Assembly (NCBI RefSeq): GCF_011799805.1
Contig: NZ_WXUB01000001.1
Span: forward strand, 372,001-436,000
Reading direction: 5' to 3'
DNA length: 64,000 nucleotides
DNA from: Maribellus sediminis
Lineage (GTDB): Bacteria; Bacteroidota; Bacteroidia; Bacteroidales; Prolixibacteraceae
The translations under genes and the position numbers were made by a program. Positions 37,825 through 46,700 of this stretch are shown here, piece after piece. A model generated the notes under the pieces. The model ran no database searches, was not told where the DNA came from, and was given only the letters and a program-made list of their open reading frames with translations. Position 1 is the first letter of the stretch. Each line of letters begins with the position of its first letter.

Positions 37825-37857
37825 GCTCTGGGCTCACAGCTCTGGGCTCACAGCTCT
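37825..37857 (+). repeat. 14-bp tandem repeat
   Basis: Two perfect copies of GCTCTGGGCTCACA followed by a partial third (GCTCT). It belongs to the AGCTCG-like tracts of this region. Confidence 0.85.
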
Positions 37858-37912
37858 CCTCCCCACACCCTTTTCTTCCCTAAAGGGAGCCGGGATAGTG
37901 CGTTCGATCTCC

Positions 37913-37928
37913 TCCGCCAGCTGGCGGA
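37913..37928. repeat. 16-bp palindrome, copy 1
   Basis: TCCGCCAGCTGGCGGA, a perfect palindrome. It interrupts a block (37703-37751 versus 37931-37978) that is otherwise directly repeated, as if inserted. Confidence 0.85.
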
Positions 37929-38101
37929 TTGGGGGTAGCAAAGGAGCAGGAAGAAGGAATGAAGAATATCGATTAACGAACACTTCCGTTCGTAAGAATT
38001 TCTTTCCCCTCCTTGACAGGAGGGGGTGTGAAGGATCGAGTGATGGCAGGGGTGGTAGATTAAAAGATATAACCGAAACAGCAAACAAGCTTGAAGCTAA
38101 T

Positions 38102-38140
38102 AATATCCAGTTTCCAATATCCAATATCCAATATCCAATA
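38102..38140 (+). repeat. TCCAATA tandem repeat
   Basis: A run of about five 8-bp units of the type ATCCAATA/TTCCAATA. Confidence 0.8.
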
Positions 38141-38187
38141 AGGAATAAGAAACAGGAAATAAAAAGTAAAACTGAAATAACAAACAA

Positions 38188-38220
38188 GCTCGTGGCCCGA
38201 AGCTCGCGGCTCGTGGCTCA
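38188..38220 (+). repeat. AGCTCG-like tract
   Basis: Short units such as AGCTCGTGGCCCG and AGCTCGCGGCTCGTGGCTC in tandem. Three copies of a preceding string close to CTGAAACAGTAAACAAGCTC occur at about 37808, 38073 and 38170, so longer direct repeats are involved. Confidence 0.75.
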
Positions 38221-38325
38221 AAATATTAATTCATTTTCCCCGCAAAACGGGAAAAGGACAGTAGCTAATAAAATAAAACAATCGAGTGCCTATGAAACAT
38301 GACTAATGACTAAAACCTTTTCGGA

Positions 38326-38341
38326 TCCGTCAGCTGACGGA
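38326..38341. repeat. 16-bp palindrome, copy 2
   Basis: TCCGTCAGCTGACGGA, a perfect palindrome, the most common form of this family. Confidence 0.85.
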
Positions 38342-38563
38342 CCGTAAAGTTGGTTCTGTACGGGGTGCTAACAACCCCCGGGGGCGATCGGGAACAGTGG
38401 TATTTTTTCTCTACAACAACAACACGTCTTTTTTGACGATACAACATACCACGTTCCCGGAAGCCGGACCATTCGAAAGAATGCCGATGGACAAGGAAAA
38501 AGCTTTTGTAAGCTAAGCAAACAAAAAGCTTATTGAGTTGCCAATCGGTATCAGGCTTCAAAT

Positions 38564-38585
38564 CCATCCGTCGGCTGACGGATGG
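38564..38585. repeat. 16-bp palindrome family, extended copy 3
   Basis: A related inverted repeat with 9-bp arms CCATCCGTC and GACGGATGG around GGCT; one change from the perfect palindrome in the centre. Confidence 0.75.
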
Positions 38586-38612
38586 AATTTGACAGAGATA
38601 ACAACAACAAAA

Positions 38613-38641
38613 GCGCTAAGCAGTTCGAAACTGCTAAGCGC
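38613..38641. repeat. 29-nt hairpin
   Basis: Arms of 13 bp (GCGCTAAGCAGTT and its complement) with a single A-A mismatch around CGA. It is not followed by a T-run, so it is not a clear terminator. Confidence 0.7.
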
Positions 38642-38750
38642 ATAACAAGAAATAGAAAATGATGTCGCTAGTGGAAGAAAAAAGATGATAGTTCAGATGC
38701 AGGAGTGTAGTTTTATTGACTCACCCTGATTTCGACTACGTCTCAATCGT

Positions 38751-38772
38751 CCCTCTCTACGCGTAGAGAGGG
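38751..38772. repeat. Perfect 22-bp palindrome
   Basis: Left half CCCTCTCTACG is the exact complement of the right half. It lies in a purine/pyrimidine-rich tract and resembles the C-run/G-run hairpins that recur in these gaps. Confidence 0.8.
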
Positions 38773-38931
38773 AGAAGAGGGAGAGTCAGAATAAGACCGA
38801 TATCGATAACAAGAAATAAAATAAAAGAAAAACGAATGTTGAACAAAGGATTACATAGCGAAGGAGTTCAGAGTTCAGAGTTCAAAGTTCAGAGTAATGA
38901 AACGAACTTGACTTCAGCTTCTGGAATGCCA

Positions 38932-38960
38932 CGTCATCCTGAACTTGATTCAGGATCTCA
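38932..38960. repeat. Dispersed CGTCATCCTGAAC-type element
   Basis: A short inverted repeat starting CGTCATCCTGAAC and ending CAGGATCTCA. Elements of this form are widespread in intergenic DNA of many bacteria (established knowledge); translated, it gives the well-known spurious string PELDSGS. Confidence 0.75.
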
Positions 38961-39089
38961 TGCTCGTGGCTCACAGCTCGAGACTCGTAGCTATTCTTTA
39001 AATCCACAAAAACCATTTGCCTATGAAACATGCCTAACAAAAAAAGCGGTACAGTTCATATCATCGCCGACTCAACTTTCTTCAAATCT

Positions 39090-39105
39090 TCCGTCAGCTG
39101 ACGGA
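39090..39105. repeat. 16-bp palindrome, copy 4
   Basis: TCCGTCAGCTGACGGA, identical to copy 2. Confidence 0.85.
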
Positions 39106-39634
39106 GGAGATCCCGGGTATCCGGGAGAGGGGGGAGTATCTTCTGCGAATTATGATATAGTGTACCATATAAACAACCTCATTGACCCGACCCTATTGGA
39201 TCTGCGTTTACCCTTACCAACACAAACTGAGAGAAGTAATACCGATTTAACAACAAAATGTCGCATTCTGTCACTACGTTCAGACTGCTCCTTTGTTGTA
39301 GCATCGGCATTAACCATTGTAAACTCCGAAATTGCCCCTGGCATTTCAGAGAACAATGGATTTAACATTAACAAAAACCGGATTGACAAACAACCTTACC
39401 GTAATGTCGATCCACAAACAAAAACGAAAAAGTTCTGTGATTTTAACTCAGAAATGATACTTGATGAAAGCGAGAATTCCTTATTCGTGCCTGGTTCGCC
39501 ACGAGCACGAATTTCTCCCCCCTGTAAAGGGGGAGCGTCCCTGACCGAAGCGTCAGGAAGAGGGGGGTTGAGTGTATTCCTGTAGAAATTCCGGGAAGAA
39601 TAAACAGAACCGTATTAACTTAAAAATTAATATT

Positions 39635-40855
39635 ATGAAAAAGCAATTTTTAATTTTAATCTTGTTCGTAGCGGCTATTGTCGCCGGAACATCAAAATCC
39701 TATGGGCAGACTGATACTGTACAATTAGGTCAGTATATTACTTCAACAATGGAAATTATTCCGCTTACCTGTGTGGATAGTTCAGAGCCACTTCACCCTA
39801 TTGCCGGTGAGACTTACACGTATAAATTGATAGATACTGGTTTACAAGCAGTGGACCAATGGACATGGTGGGCAACTAAGGATACATCCTTCATTGATGC
39901 CTGGGGACTTAATATGACTGATTCATTAGGCATTAGTGGAACCGAATTACTTTATCACAGTTCCAACTATGGTTCAGCTAATAGTGCCGATAGTGTTGTG
40001 ATTCAATGGTCAGCTGCTATTTTATCTGCAACCGAGTATCAGGCTGATGCTACGGGGTGGCAGACAGCATCCTCTACAAATCCAACACCTACATTCGTAG
40101 TCGGATTTGGGACAGGTGAATTTTGCTCGAACAACATCCAGGTTTATGAAATCGATCCAAAACCAAACTTTACCATTGATATTGCAAATATTGATGCAAG
40201 TGGAGTTACATTGGCTTGGGATGTGAATGATTCATCTTGTGTTTCACCGGTTTACAGTGCAACATACAATACCAGCGCTAACGCTTTGGAAATGAATTAT
40301 GGTTGGGATACGCTGTATTTCGAAATCAGTGCTGCCAACTTCAATACAAATTTCATGACCTACTTCTCATTGATGAGCGGATTGGAGGATAACCAGACAG
40401 CGGAAATGGATTTATACAGAAGCTTAGCAGATGCTGAAGCAGGTACAGATTCTATATGGGGATGGAGCTGGGACAATACGGATGTTCTAGGTGACAGTAT
40501 ATTGGTTCCGGATACATTCTATGCTGGAGACCCAGCGGATATTACTGATGGTGTTTCAGTATTCTTGCGCGCGATTATTGCCAATAATCAATACGAATCA
40601 TTAGCATATAATCCATTTACGATTGCAGTTGATGCCCGTGATGGTAATAACCAGGGAATTTGGGATATGGAAGATGACGATTGCGGAACTTCAGCTTTAG
40701 ATGAGTTCGATCAGATCGACCAGGCAACTCATGTTATTACTCCACGTCCGAGAATCGATCATGGTACACAGGATAGAGGAGCTCCGGATCCAACTACGAT
40801 TATACCAAAAGGTGGTGGCGCAGTTTTCCATAATCCTGACTACCCTGAATGGTAG
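39635..40855 (+). CDS. Secreted protein of the surface-structure locus, 406 residues
   Basis: An exported protein with a clean signal peptide (about residues 1-24, ending SYGQ). The rest is beta-rich and acidic, with segments such as TYTYKLIDTG and VVIQWSAAIL resembling PKD/Ig-like strands, and an internal boundary YEIDPKPNFTIDI. It ends VITPRPRID followed by a Gly/Pro-rich tail closing NPDYPEW. The nine-residue string VITPRPRID is close to the end of the giant protein (VTPRPKIE). No type IX sorting domain is recognised. The open frame extends to 39572, but the ATG at 39635 begins the signal peptide. Position between the two large genes suggests an accessory subunit, perhaps like SprC or SprD of gliding bacteria (inference). 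Confidence 0.75.
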   Translation: MKKQFLILILFVAAIVAGTSKSYGQTDTVQLGQYITSTMEIIPLTCVDSSEPLHPIAGETYTYKLIDTGLQAVDQWTWWATKDTSFIDAWGLNMTDSLGISGTELLYHSSNYGSANSADSVVIQWSAAILSATEYQADATGWQTASSTNPTPTFVVGFGTGEFCSNNIQVYEIDPKPNFTIDIANIDASGVTLAWDVNDSSCVSPVYSATYNTSANALEMNYGWDTLYFEISAANFNTNFMTYFSLMSGLEDNQTAEMDLYRSLADAEAGTDSIWGWSWDNTDVLGDSILVPDTFYAGDPADITDGVSVFLRAIIANNQYESLAYNPFTIAVDARDGNNQGIWDMEDDDCGTSALDEFDQIDQATHVITPRPRIDHGTQDRGAPDPTTIIPKGGGAVFHNPDYPEW

Positions 40856-41233
40856 AATTGTATGAAACTTGCTTTTTCATAACCTAAGATATTCAACAAG
40901 GTTTGTTCTGTTCCACTGGTGCTTTGGCACCGGTGGGGCGGGCAGCCGGGTTGGAAGGAGCAAATGCTTAAATGCAGAAATGCTTTAATGCGTGAATGGT
41001 TATGAAGAAGTGATATACAAGGCAAAATAGAAGTTATGGGTTTAGGATTTGTAGTTAAGCTCATCCCCCTGAATCCCCCCTGTCTACCGAACAGGCAGGC
41101 TTCGAAGGGGGAAGCGCGACGAAGGAGCGCAGGGGATGAAATTGAGGAAACCTGCCAGTAGCTTTGACTTGTAGCTCTGATGGAATTCCGGAGGCAAACG
41201 TGTTGAGGGCAGTGAAGCTGTCCGAAATCCTGA

Positions 41234-41249
41234 TCCGTCAATTGACGGA
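41234..41249. repeat. 16-bp palindrome, copy 5
   Basis: TCCGTCAATTGACGGA, a perfect palindrome; the central four bases differ from copy 2 in a way that keeps the symmetry. Confidence 0.85.
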
Positions 41250-41566
41250 CGTCAGTGCCAAACGGAAATACGAAAAATAAAGCTTTGAGGTCCTTTGTGA
41301 CTCCTTAGTGCTCTTTGTGTCCCGACTCGTCGGATGTTACACAAAGTGCCACAAAGCAAAAACGAAGAACCACTAAGATTTAAATTTAAAATATGGAAAA
41401 ATGTGAACGATAGATATCGCAACATCTGGAAAGGCAATGCCCCGCCAATGGCGAGACTATTGCTAAATATGCGCGACGGGCCTCGTGGCCGTGAACCTGC
41501 AATCGGGTTTACCCGGCTTGCTACGGCCGACGGGGTTCCTGTCACGCTGAAAAATAATTCCTTTGT

Positions 41567-41657
41567 GAATCTCTGTGTGCACGCTGTGTACTCTGTGGTA
41601 AAAATCCGTCAGCTAACGGAAAACCACGAAGAATTACACAGAAGCCACAGAGAATTC
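41567..41657. repeat. Long imperfect hairpin with a 16-bp palindrome at its tip
   Basis: Left arm (GAATCTCTGTG... to GTGGT at about 41599) is imperfectly complementary to the right arm (ACCAC at about 41623 to GAATTC at 41657). At the apex is TCCGTCAGCTAACGGA (41605-41620), copy 6 of the palindrome family with one mismatch. Confidence 0.7.
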
Positions 41658-41899
41658 AGAGGGTTATTAAACAGAGGTAGACCGCGCGCACTGCATCCCG
41701 AGTGCTCGGGACTTGCAGGAGGTTTATGCTTTTGTTTAAAGGATGTTGTGTATGGAAATTGATTCACAAAGATTAATTGAAAAAGTCGCAGAGTTGCACG
41801 GAGAAGACAGACAAACTTAAAAATAGAAGTCCACAGCATGCCTGGATTTCCCCTTTAGGGGCCAGGCGTAGCGCAGGAGAGATTAACGATGTATGATTG

Positions 41900-42144
41900 C
41901 AGATTGAAGATGGCACAGGCTGAGGCACAGGCGAAGCAGAAAGTGAACAGCCACAGTATTCAGTCGCAGTTGACAGTCATACAATTTGGCAATGAAACAG
42001 TTTAGCAATTTTGCAATAAATAAGTATGAAGAAAATTTACATTTAAAAGTTTTACATTTTAACAGTGATACAATTTTGCAGTATCACTAAATGGAATGAC
42101 AAATCAAAAGAAGAAATGGATAGCTTGAGGCTTGCAGCTAAAGA
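41900..42144 (+). repeat. Leader module before the 237-residue gene
   Basis: Contains ATTCAGTCGCAGTTGACAGT and AAACAGTTTAGCAATTTTGC, matching the modules at 2096-2136 (minus strand) and 43660-43710, and ends with an AGCTTGAGGCTTGCAGCT tract that stops 5 nt before the start codon. Confidence 0.65.
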
Positions 42145-42858
42145 ATGACTAAAAAGTCTACACATATCATCCGTTGGGTACCGGGATTGCTCCTGGCACT
42201 GCTTACCATGACCAATGCTTTGGCTCAGGTAGGAGATAAACCTGTGCCTGTAATTCCGCCGGTGACGCAGTGTGATACGATCGTAGTACAGGTTGAAGAT
42301 TTTCCTGCTGACCGGTACACCTGGGATCTGTATAGCGATCCTGATGGTGATTTTGCTATCAACCAGGGCGATATGGAATCGGTTCTTTATTTTGAGAATG
42401 GTATGTACGAAGGCTTTAAAGTACGTATCATAGATCTCCCTACAGGAACGTACTTTTTAAGAGTTATGGCCTGGGACGAAATAGAATGTACCAATAACCT
42501 GATGGTGTTTAAGCTGGAGGTAGTTGAACCTCCACCGCCTATTGTTATTGGCGATTCGGTTTGTGTGGATGAAGTTGCTAAAGTTCATATAGTATTTACA
42601 GGTACCGGACCATGGCAGTTTACCTACACCTATGGCGATGGAGTTAACACTATAAATGGTATTGGAGAAAGTGAAATAGAAGATTATATGTTGGAAATCA
42701 CAGAACCTTTACCTGTTGGAGTAACCTCTTTCTGGATTATGGAAGTAATTGATGGCTGTGGAATTGCGCGTGAATTTACAGGAGATGAACGACCGGGAAC
42801 AGGAATCCTGATCTACCCGAAACCGGCGAAGCAACCGATTTATTTAAAGGAGGAATAG
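42145..42858 (+). CDS. Small secreted protein of the surface-structure locus, 237 residues
   Basis: An exported protein: basic start (MTKKSTHIIRW), hydrophobic segment and ALAQ cleavage-like site at about residue 28. Two beta-rich units follow (about 29-130 and 133-225); the first contains DRYTWDLYSDPDGDF and the second FTGTGPWQFTYTYGDGV, which resembles the GTxPW-x-x-TY core of Ig-like units in the 5889-residue protein. It ends GILIYPKPAKQPIYLKEE, again a strand plus a Pro-x-Pro turn. No type IX sorting domain is recognised. Probably an accessory or linker subunit for the neighbouring large proteins (inference). Confidence 0.75.
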   Translation: MTKKSTHIIRWVPGLLLALLTMTNALAQVGDKPVPVIPPVTQCDTIVVQVEDFPADRYTWDLYSDPDGDFAINQGDMESVLYFENGMYEGFKVRIIDLPTGTYFLRVMAWDEIECTNNLMVFKLEVVEPPPPIVIGDSVCVDEVAKVHIVFTGTGPWQFTYTYGDGVNTINGIGESEIEDYMLEITEPLPVGVTSFWIMEVIDGCGIAREFTGDERPGTGILIYPKPAKQPIYLKEE

Positions 42859-43269
42859 CGTATGGTGAACATAAGTTGTATTTTTAAACAAGGCAAAAGT
42901 GAAAAGGAACAAGTTGAGGAAGGTGAAACCGACTGAAATCCCGATCGAAGCATCGGGAGCAAAAGGATGGATGACGGAAGCCGGAAGAAGGCTGAAGAAG
43001 TGTTCAGTGTTCAGTTCAACACGAACCAGTGACTAATGACCGATGATTGGTGACAAAAGAATGATGAATGATTGCTATTGTAGTTATGAGAATAGATACA
43101 AGAAATAAAGATTGCTTCTCCCGAGTCTTCGGGATCGCAATGACAGGTTGTTGTGGGATCATTGCTCGCTTCGCTCGCGCGACCGCAGGGAGCTCTTTCT
43201 CTATACTGAACTGTCATTCCGAGGAGGTACAGCTTGTCCCGATTATTCGGGAACGAAGGAATCTTTTAT

Positions 43270-43390
43270 TGACTGGTTGACACTTTTACAATTTAGCAAT
43301 GAAACAGTTTTGCAATTTATATGAAAGACATACATTAAATAAAAGATAAACAAGCTCGCGGCTCGTGGCTCGCAGCTTCAAGCTGGATTA
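43270..43390 (+). repeat. Leader module, upstream copy
   Basis: Shares AACAGTTTTGCAATTTATAT, GAAAGACATACATTAA and an AGCTCGCGGCTCGTGGCTCG tract with 43690-43772 in the same order. This copy is followed by a repeat element, not by a gene. Confidence 0.75.
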
Positions 43391-43654
43391 ACGAATGATG
43401 ATTAACGATTTAAGATTTAAGATTGAAAAGGCACAGGCGAAGGCTGAGGCGAAGACAGCCCTGAAGGGGCGACAAGTAATAGCGCAGGGCAACGCCCTGT
43501 GGTAGAAAGCCCACCGTCATCCCGCGCTCCACGTTCCGGCGTTGAGTAAAGACCGATGGCAGCATGGAGCAAGAATTAGAAAGATTAGAGAAAGAATAAC
43601 GAATATTGATTAACGACTGCAAAATGAAGAAGGCAAAGCCAAAGGCGAAGAAGA

Positions 43655-43780
43655 AAGTGATCAGTGTTCAGTCGCAGTTAACAGTTTGACAATAGAACAG
43701 TTTTACAATTTATATGAAAGACAAACATTAAGTAGAATAAAAAGAAGCTCACAGCTCGTAACTCGCGGCTCAAACAAAAT
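43655..43780 (+). repeat. Leader module directly before the 3058-residue gene
   Basis: Order: TTCAGTCGCAGTTAACAGTT, ACAATAGAACAGTTTTACAA, GAAAGACAAACATTAAG, then AGCTC-like units ending a few bases before the ATG at 43781. The same order is found upstream of lipB on the other strand. Confidence 0.75.
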
Positions 43781-46700
43781 ATGAAAAAATTGATGTACAT
43801 AGTATTCTTCCTGCTGATGGCGGCAAATCTGCTCGCCCAGGAGACCTATGTCATCGATTCAGTATGTGTGGGAGCCGAACGTACCTATCGCAGGGATGGC
43901 GGAGCCGGTTATACCTACGATTGGGAAATTATAGATTTACAAGGAGGAGATACCATTTATGTTACGGGCAATGATTTTATTGAAGTAAATGGCTCGGATA
44001 CGACCTGGGGTAACGAAATTGAATACCTCTGGGATGCTGAAGGAGAATTTGATATTGTAGTTCAGGTTTTCAGTGAACACCGCTGTGATACGATTGAACA
44101 GGGCATTGTGAAGGTATTTGAGGAACCTTTTGTTGATGCCGGGCCTGACAGCATCCTCTGCGATGAAATAATAGAAATGACACTTGCGGGAGATACTGCC
44201 TGGAATTACAGCGCGCTCTACTGGGAAACACTTGGCGATGGAACCTTCACAGGAGATGCAGGATTGCATCCGACCTACCGGTTTGGAGCCACGGATATTG
44301 CAAACGGAGAGGTATCCCTGGTTTTAAAAGCTGACGGTTTTGCCTTAAACAATACCTGTGAACCGGCTTACGACACCGTAACCTATTACTTTAGCACACC
44401 TGAACTGACTTCCGACTGGCATGACCCGTACTGTTACAACGACAGCTCCGGTTGGATAAAAGTGAGTGTCAGCGGTGGCTTGCAACCGTTTGATTACTAC
44501 TGGGAAGGTCCACCGGGGTTTGTTAGCTCGAATACCGACAGTATTGGCGGCCTGTGGGCCGGAACCTATTATGTAACGGTAACCGACCGCAACTTCTGTA
44601 CCGATATCGATACGATCGTGCTTTTCAATCCTCCGGAATTGCTGCTTTCAATTGACAGTGTCAGAGATGTGAGCTGTTACGGCTATTCCGATGGATTTAT
44701 TTGGGCCTCAGCCACAGGAGGAACCGGCGAACTTTCATTTAACTGGGAAGGACCTGACGGATATGTAGCTGGCGAAGATTCGATAAGTGATCTTAGGGCC
44801 GGAATTTATGTACTTACCGTTTGGGATGAATACGGCTGTACGCTGATTGATACCGTAACAGTTGAAGAACCGGATCCATTGATTGCCGTGATCGACAGCT
44901 TTATGAATGTGCAGTGTTACGGTTTCAACAATGGCTATGCCCATGTTGAAGTGACCGCCGGAACAGGGCCGTATACTTACTCGTGGAACAGCGATCCTGC
45001 GCAGGATTCAACCTGGGCGACCGACCTCGGCCCGGGATGGTATACCGCCACCATTACCGACCTGAACGGTTGTATGGCCTGGGATTCGGTTTACATTGAT
45101 GAACCGGAACTGCTTGTGGTAACAGGCGACAGCATCGATGCACGTTGTGACGGCGGTAAGCCCGGCGAAATTCACCTCCAGGTTAGCGGTGGAAACCGAC
45201 TGGCCAATGCACCTTTCTATTATTTTGAATGGTATAACGAAGCCGACAGCTTAATTGCTACCACTCAGGATATTTACGGGCTTGCCGGTGACCAGTATTA
45301 TACGGTTTATGTTTCCGATTCATTGGGATGTAACGATTCACTGAGCATTTATGTAAACGAAATCCCGATGATGGAGATGGTTTACAAAGTGGATACAGCG
45401 CGTTGTTACGGAGATTTGTGGAATGTCGCCATTGACGTGAGTCTCGGAAGGCCTCCATATATTTATGAATGGATCGACACTGCAGGAACAGTATTCGCGA
45501 CAACAGATTCAGTGACGGTTCCGGCCGGATTTTATACAGTGAATGTGATCGATCAGGATTCCTGTGTGCTGACCGAACTGTTCAACCTGGTTGAACCTCC
45601 GTTGGTTAAAGTGGACATTTCGGGCGATTCCATTTTGTGTTATGGCGACGAACTGATGCTGCACGGTAATCCACAGGGAGGAACGGGCGTCCTTGCTCAA
45701 AGCTGGACCGGTAACGGTTCCTATTATCTGAATTTTACGGATAGAGCTAATGTAAACTTTGCCTATCAACCACCCGCTGGTGCTTATGACTTTATATACA
45801 CCATAGTTGATGAAGTGGGTTGTGATGCTACCGATACCTTCCTGGTTAATATCTATCCGCCAAGTTATTTCAACGATACTTTGGAGGTTTGTGCTTTCTC
45901 AGAACCATTCCAGTACAATGAACATATAACGATTACCAGTGATGCCGACCGTATATACCGGGATACCATTTTCGGAGGAAGTCAATACGGCTGCGACTCG
46001 CTGATAACAGTGGACGTAAAAGTGCTCTTCCCCGAATATTACGATACCACAATATATGTTTGCGAGAACGTAGCACCCTACCAACCCTACGGAAACATTA
46101 CCATTTATCCCGACCGCGATAGTATTTACTTAGATACATTATCCTATGTGGGAACGGACTGTGACTCCTTGTTGATTACGATCAATGTCTTCACCAAGCC
46201 ACTCACTTACAGCGAACACGATTCAACGCTTTGTGCGGGTGCCGACGAATTCCAATGGAATAACCGCTGGATCCAAACGGATTCAAGCCAGGTATATCTT
46301 GATACTCTTTTGGGAGCGAATCAGTTTGAATGTGACTCGATACTGACCTATATTGTAACGATCAATCCGCCCGATACGACATATCTTTTTGACACGATTT
46401 GTGAGGGATCAGATCCTTATGTTTGGATTGAAACCAGTACAGATACAATAATCGTTCAAACAGCTTACGACAGCATTTATGAGGCTGCACTTCCCAATCA
46501 ATTTGGTTGCGATTCGATTGTGATACTGGATGTCCACCTGCTGCCAACAACAGATACCGTAATCGATACCATGCTGTGTTACAACGAGACTGATTTCTAT
46601 GCCTGGAACCACCGGGTTGTTTATATGCAGCACGATAGCACTTATCTTGATACGCTGGTCAATCAGTGGGGTTGTGACTCACTGCTGACACTTAATGTGA

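Larger units (their letters stand above)
37379..39634. repeat. Repeat-rich gap between the giant gene and the 407-residue gene
   Basis: This 2.2-kb gap contains long open frames (37379-38302 and 38836-39585), but their translations consist of translated short repeats and are not believable genes. It holds 16-bp palindromes, CCCCTTTAGGGG-type hairpins, AGCTCG-like tracts, a 42-bp tandem repeat, TCCAATA tandems and TTCAGAG tandems, listed separately. Direct repeats of about 48 bp (37703-37751 and 37931-37978) also occur. The part 39140-39480 is not visibly repetitive and not recognisable. Confidence 0.8.
40856..42144. repeat. Repeat-rich gap between the two small secreted-protein genes
   Basis: No believable gene; the open frame at 41334-41762 is made of translated repeats. 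The gap holds C-run/G-run hairpins (about 41065-41135 and 41846-41862), two 16-bp palindromes, TTTGTG/CTCTGTG-type elements (about 41285-41360 and 41561-41660), and from about 41890 a leader module like those before lipB and the gene at 43781. Confidence 0.75.
42859..43780. repeat. Repeat-rich gap before the 3058-residue gene
   Basis: No gene is supported. It contains dispersed elements recognised from other genomes: an inverted repeat around TTGCTTCTCCCGAG and TCGCAATGAC (43091-43145), a GTCATTCCGAGG element (about 43212-43270), and an element with CCCTGAAGGGGCGAC and GCGCAGGGCAACGCCCTG (43458-43505). Two copies of the leader module lie at about 43270-43390 and 43655-43780. Confidence 0.75.

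Noticed and set aside
37535-38140. CRISPR array
   Set aside because: Repeats are directly abutting or of mixed length, with no unique spacers of constant size and no cas genes.
37379-38302. A 307-codon open frame directly after the giant gene
   Set aside because: Its translation is made of translated tandem repeats, palindromes and AGCTCG-like tracts; composition is unlike the neighbours and there is no domain.
38340-38570. A small RNA or broken gene between two palindromes
   Set aside because: There are a few short inverted repeats but no promoter, terminator or recognisable coding segment to support a call.
38836-39585. A 249-codon open frame
   Set aside because: It contains the translation of the dispersed CGTCATCCTGAAC element (the familiar spurious PELDSGS string) and TTCAGAG tandems.
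41334-41762. A 142-codon open frame
   Set aside because: It runs through CTCTGTG-type repeats and a 16-bp palindrome; no signal peptide or domain.
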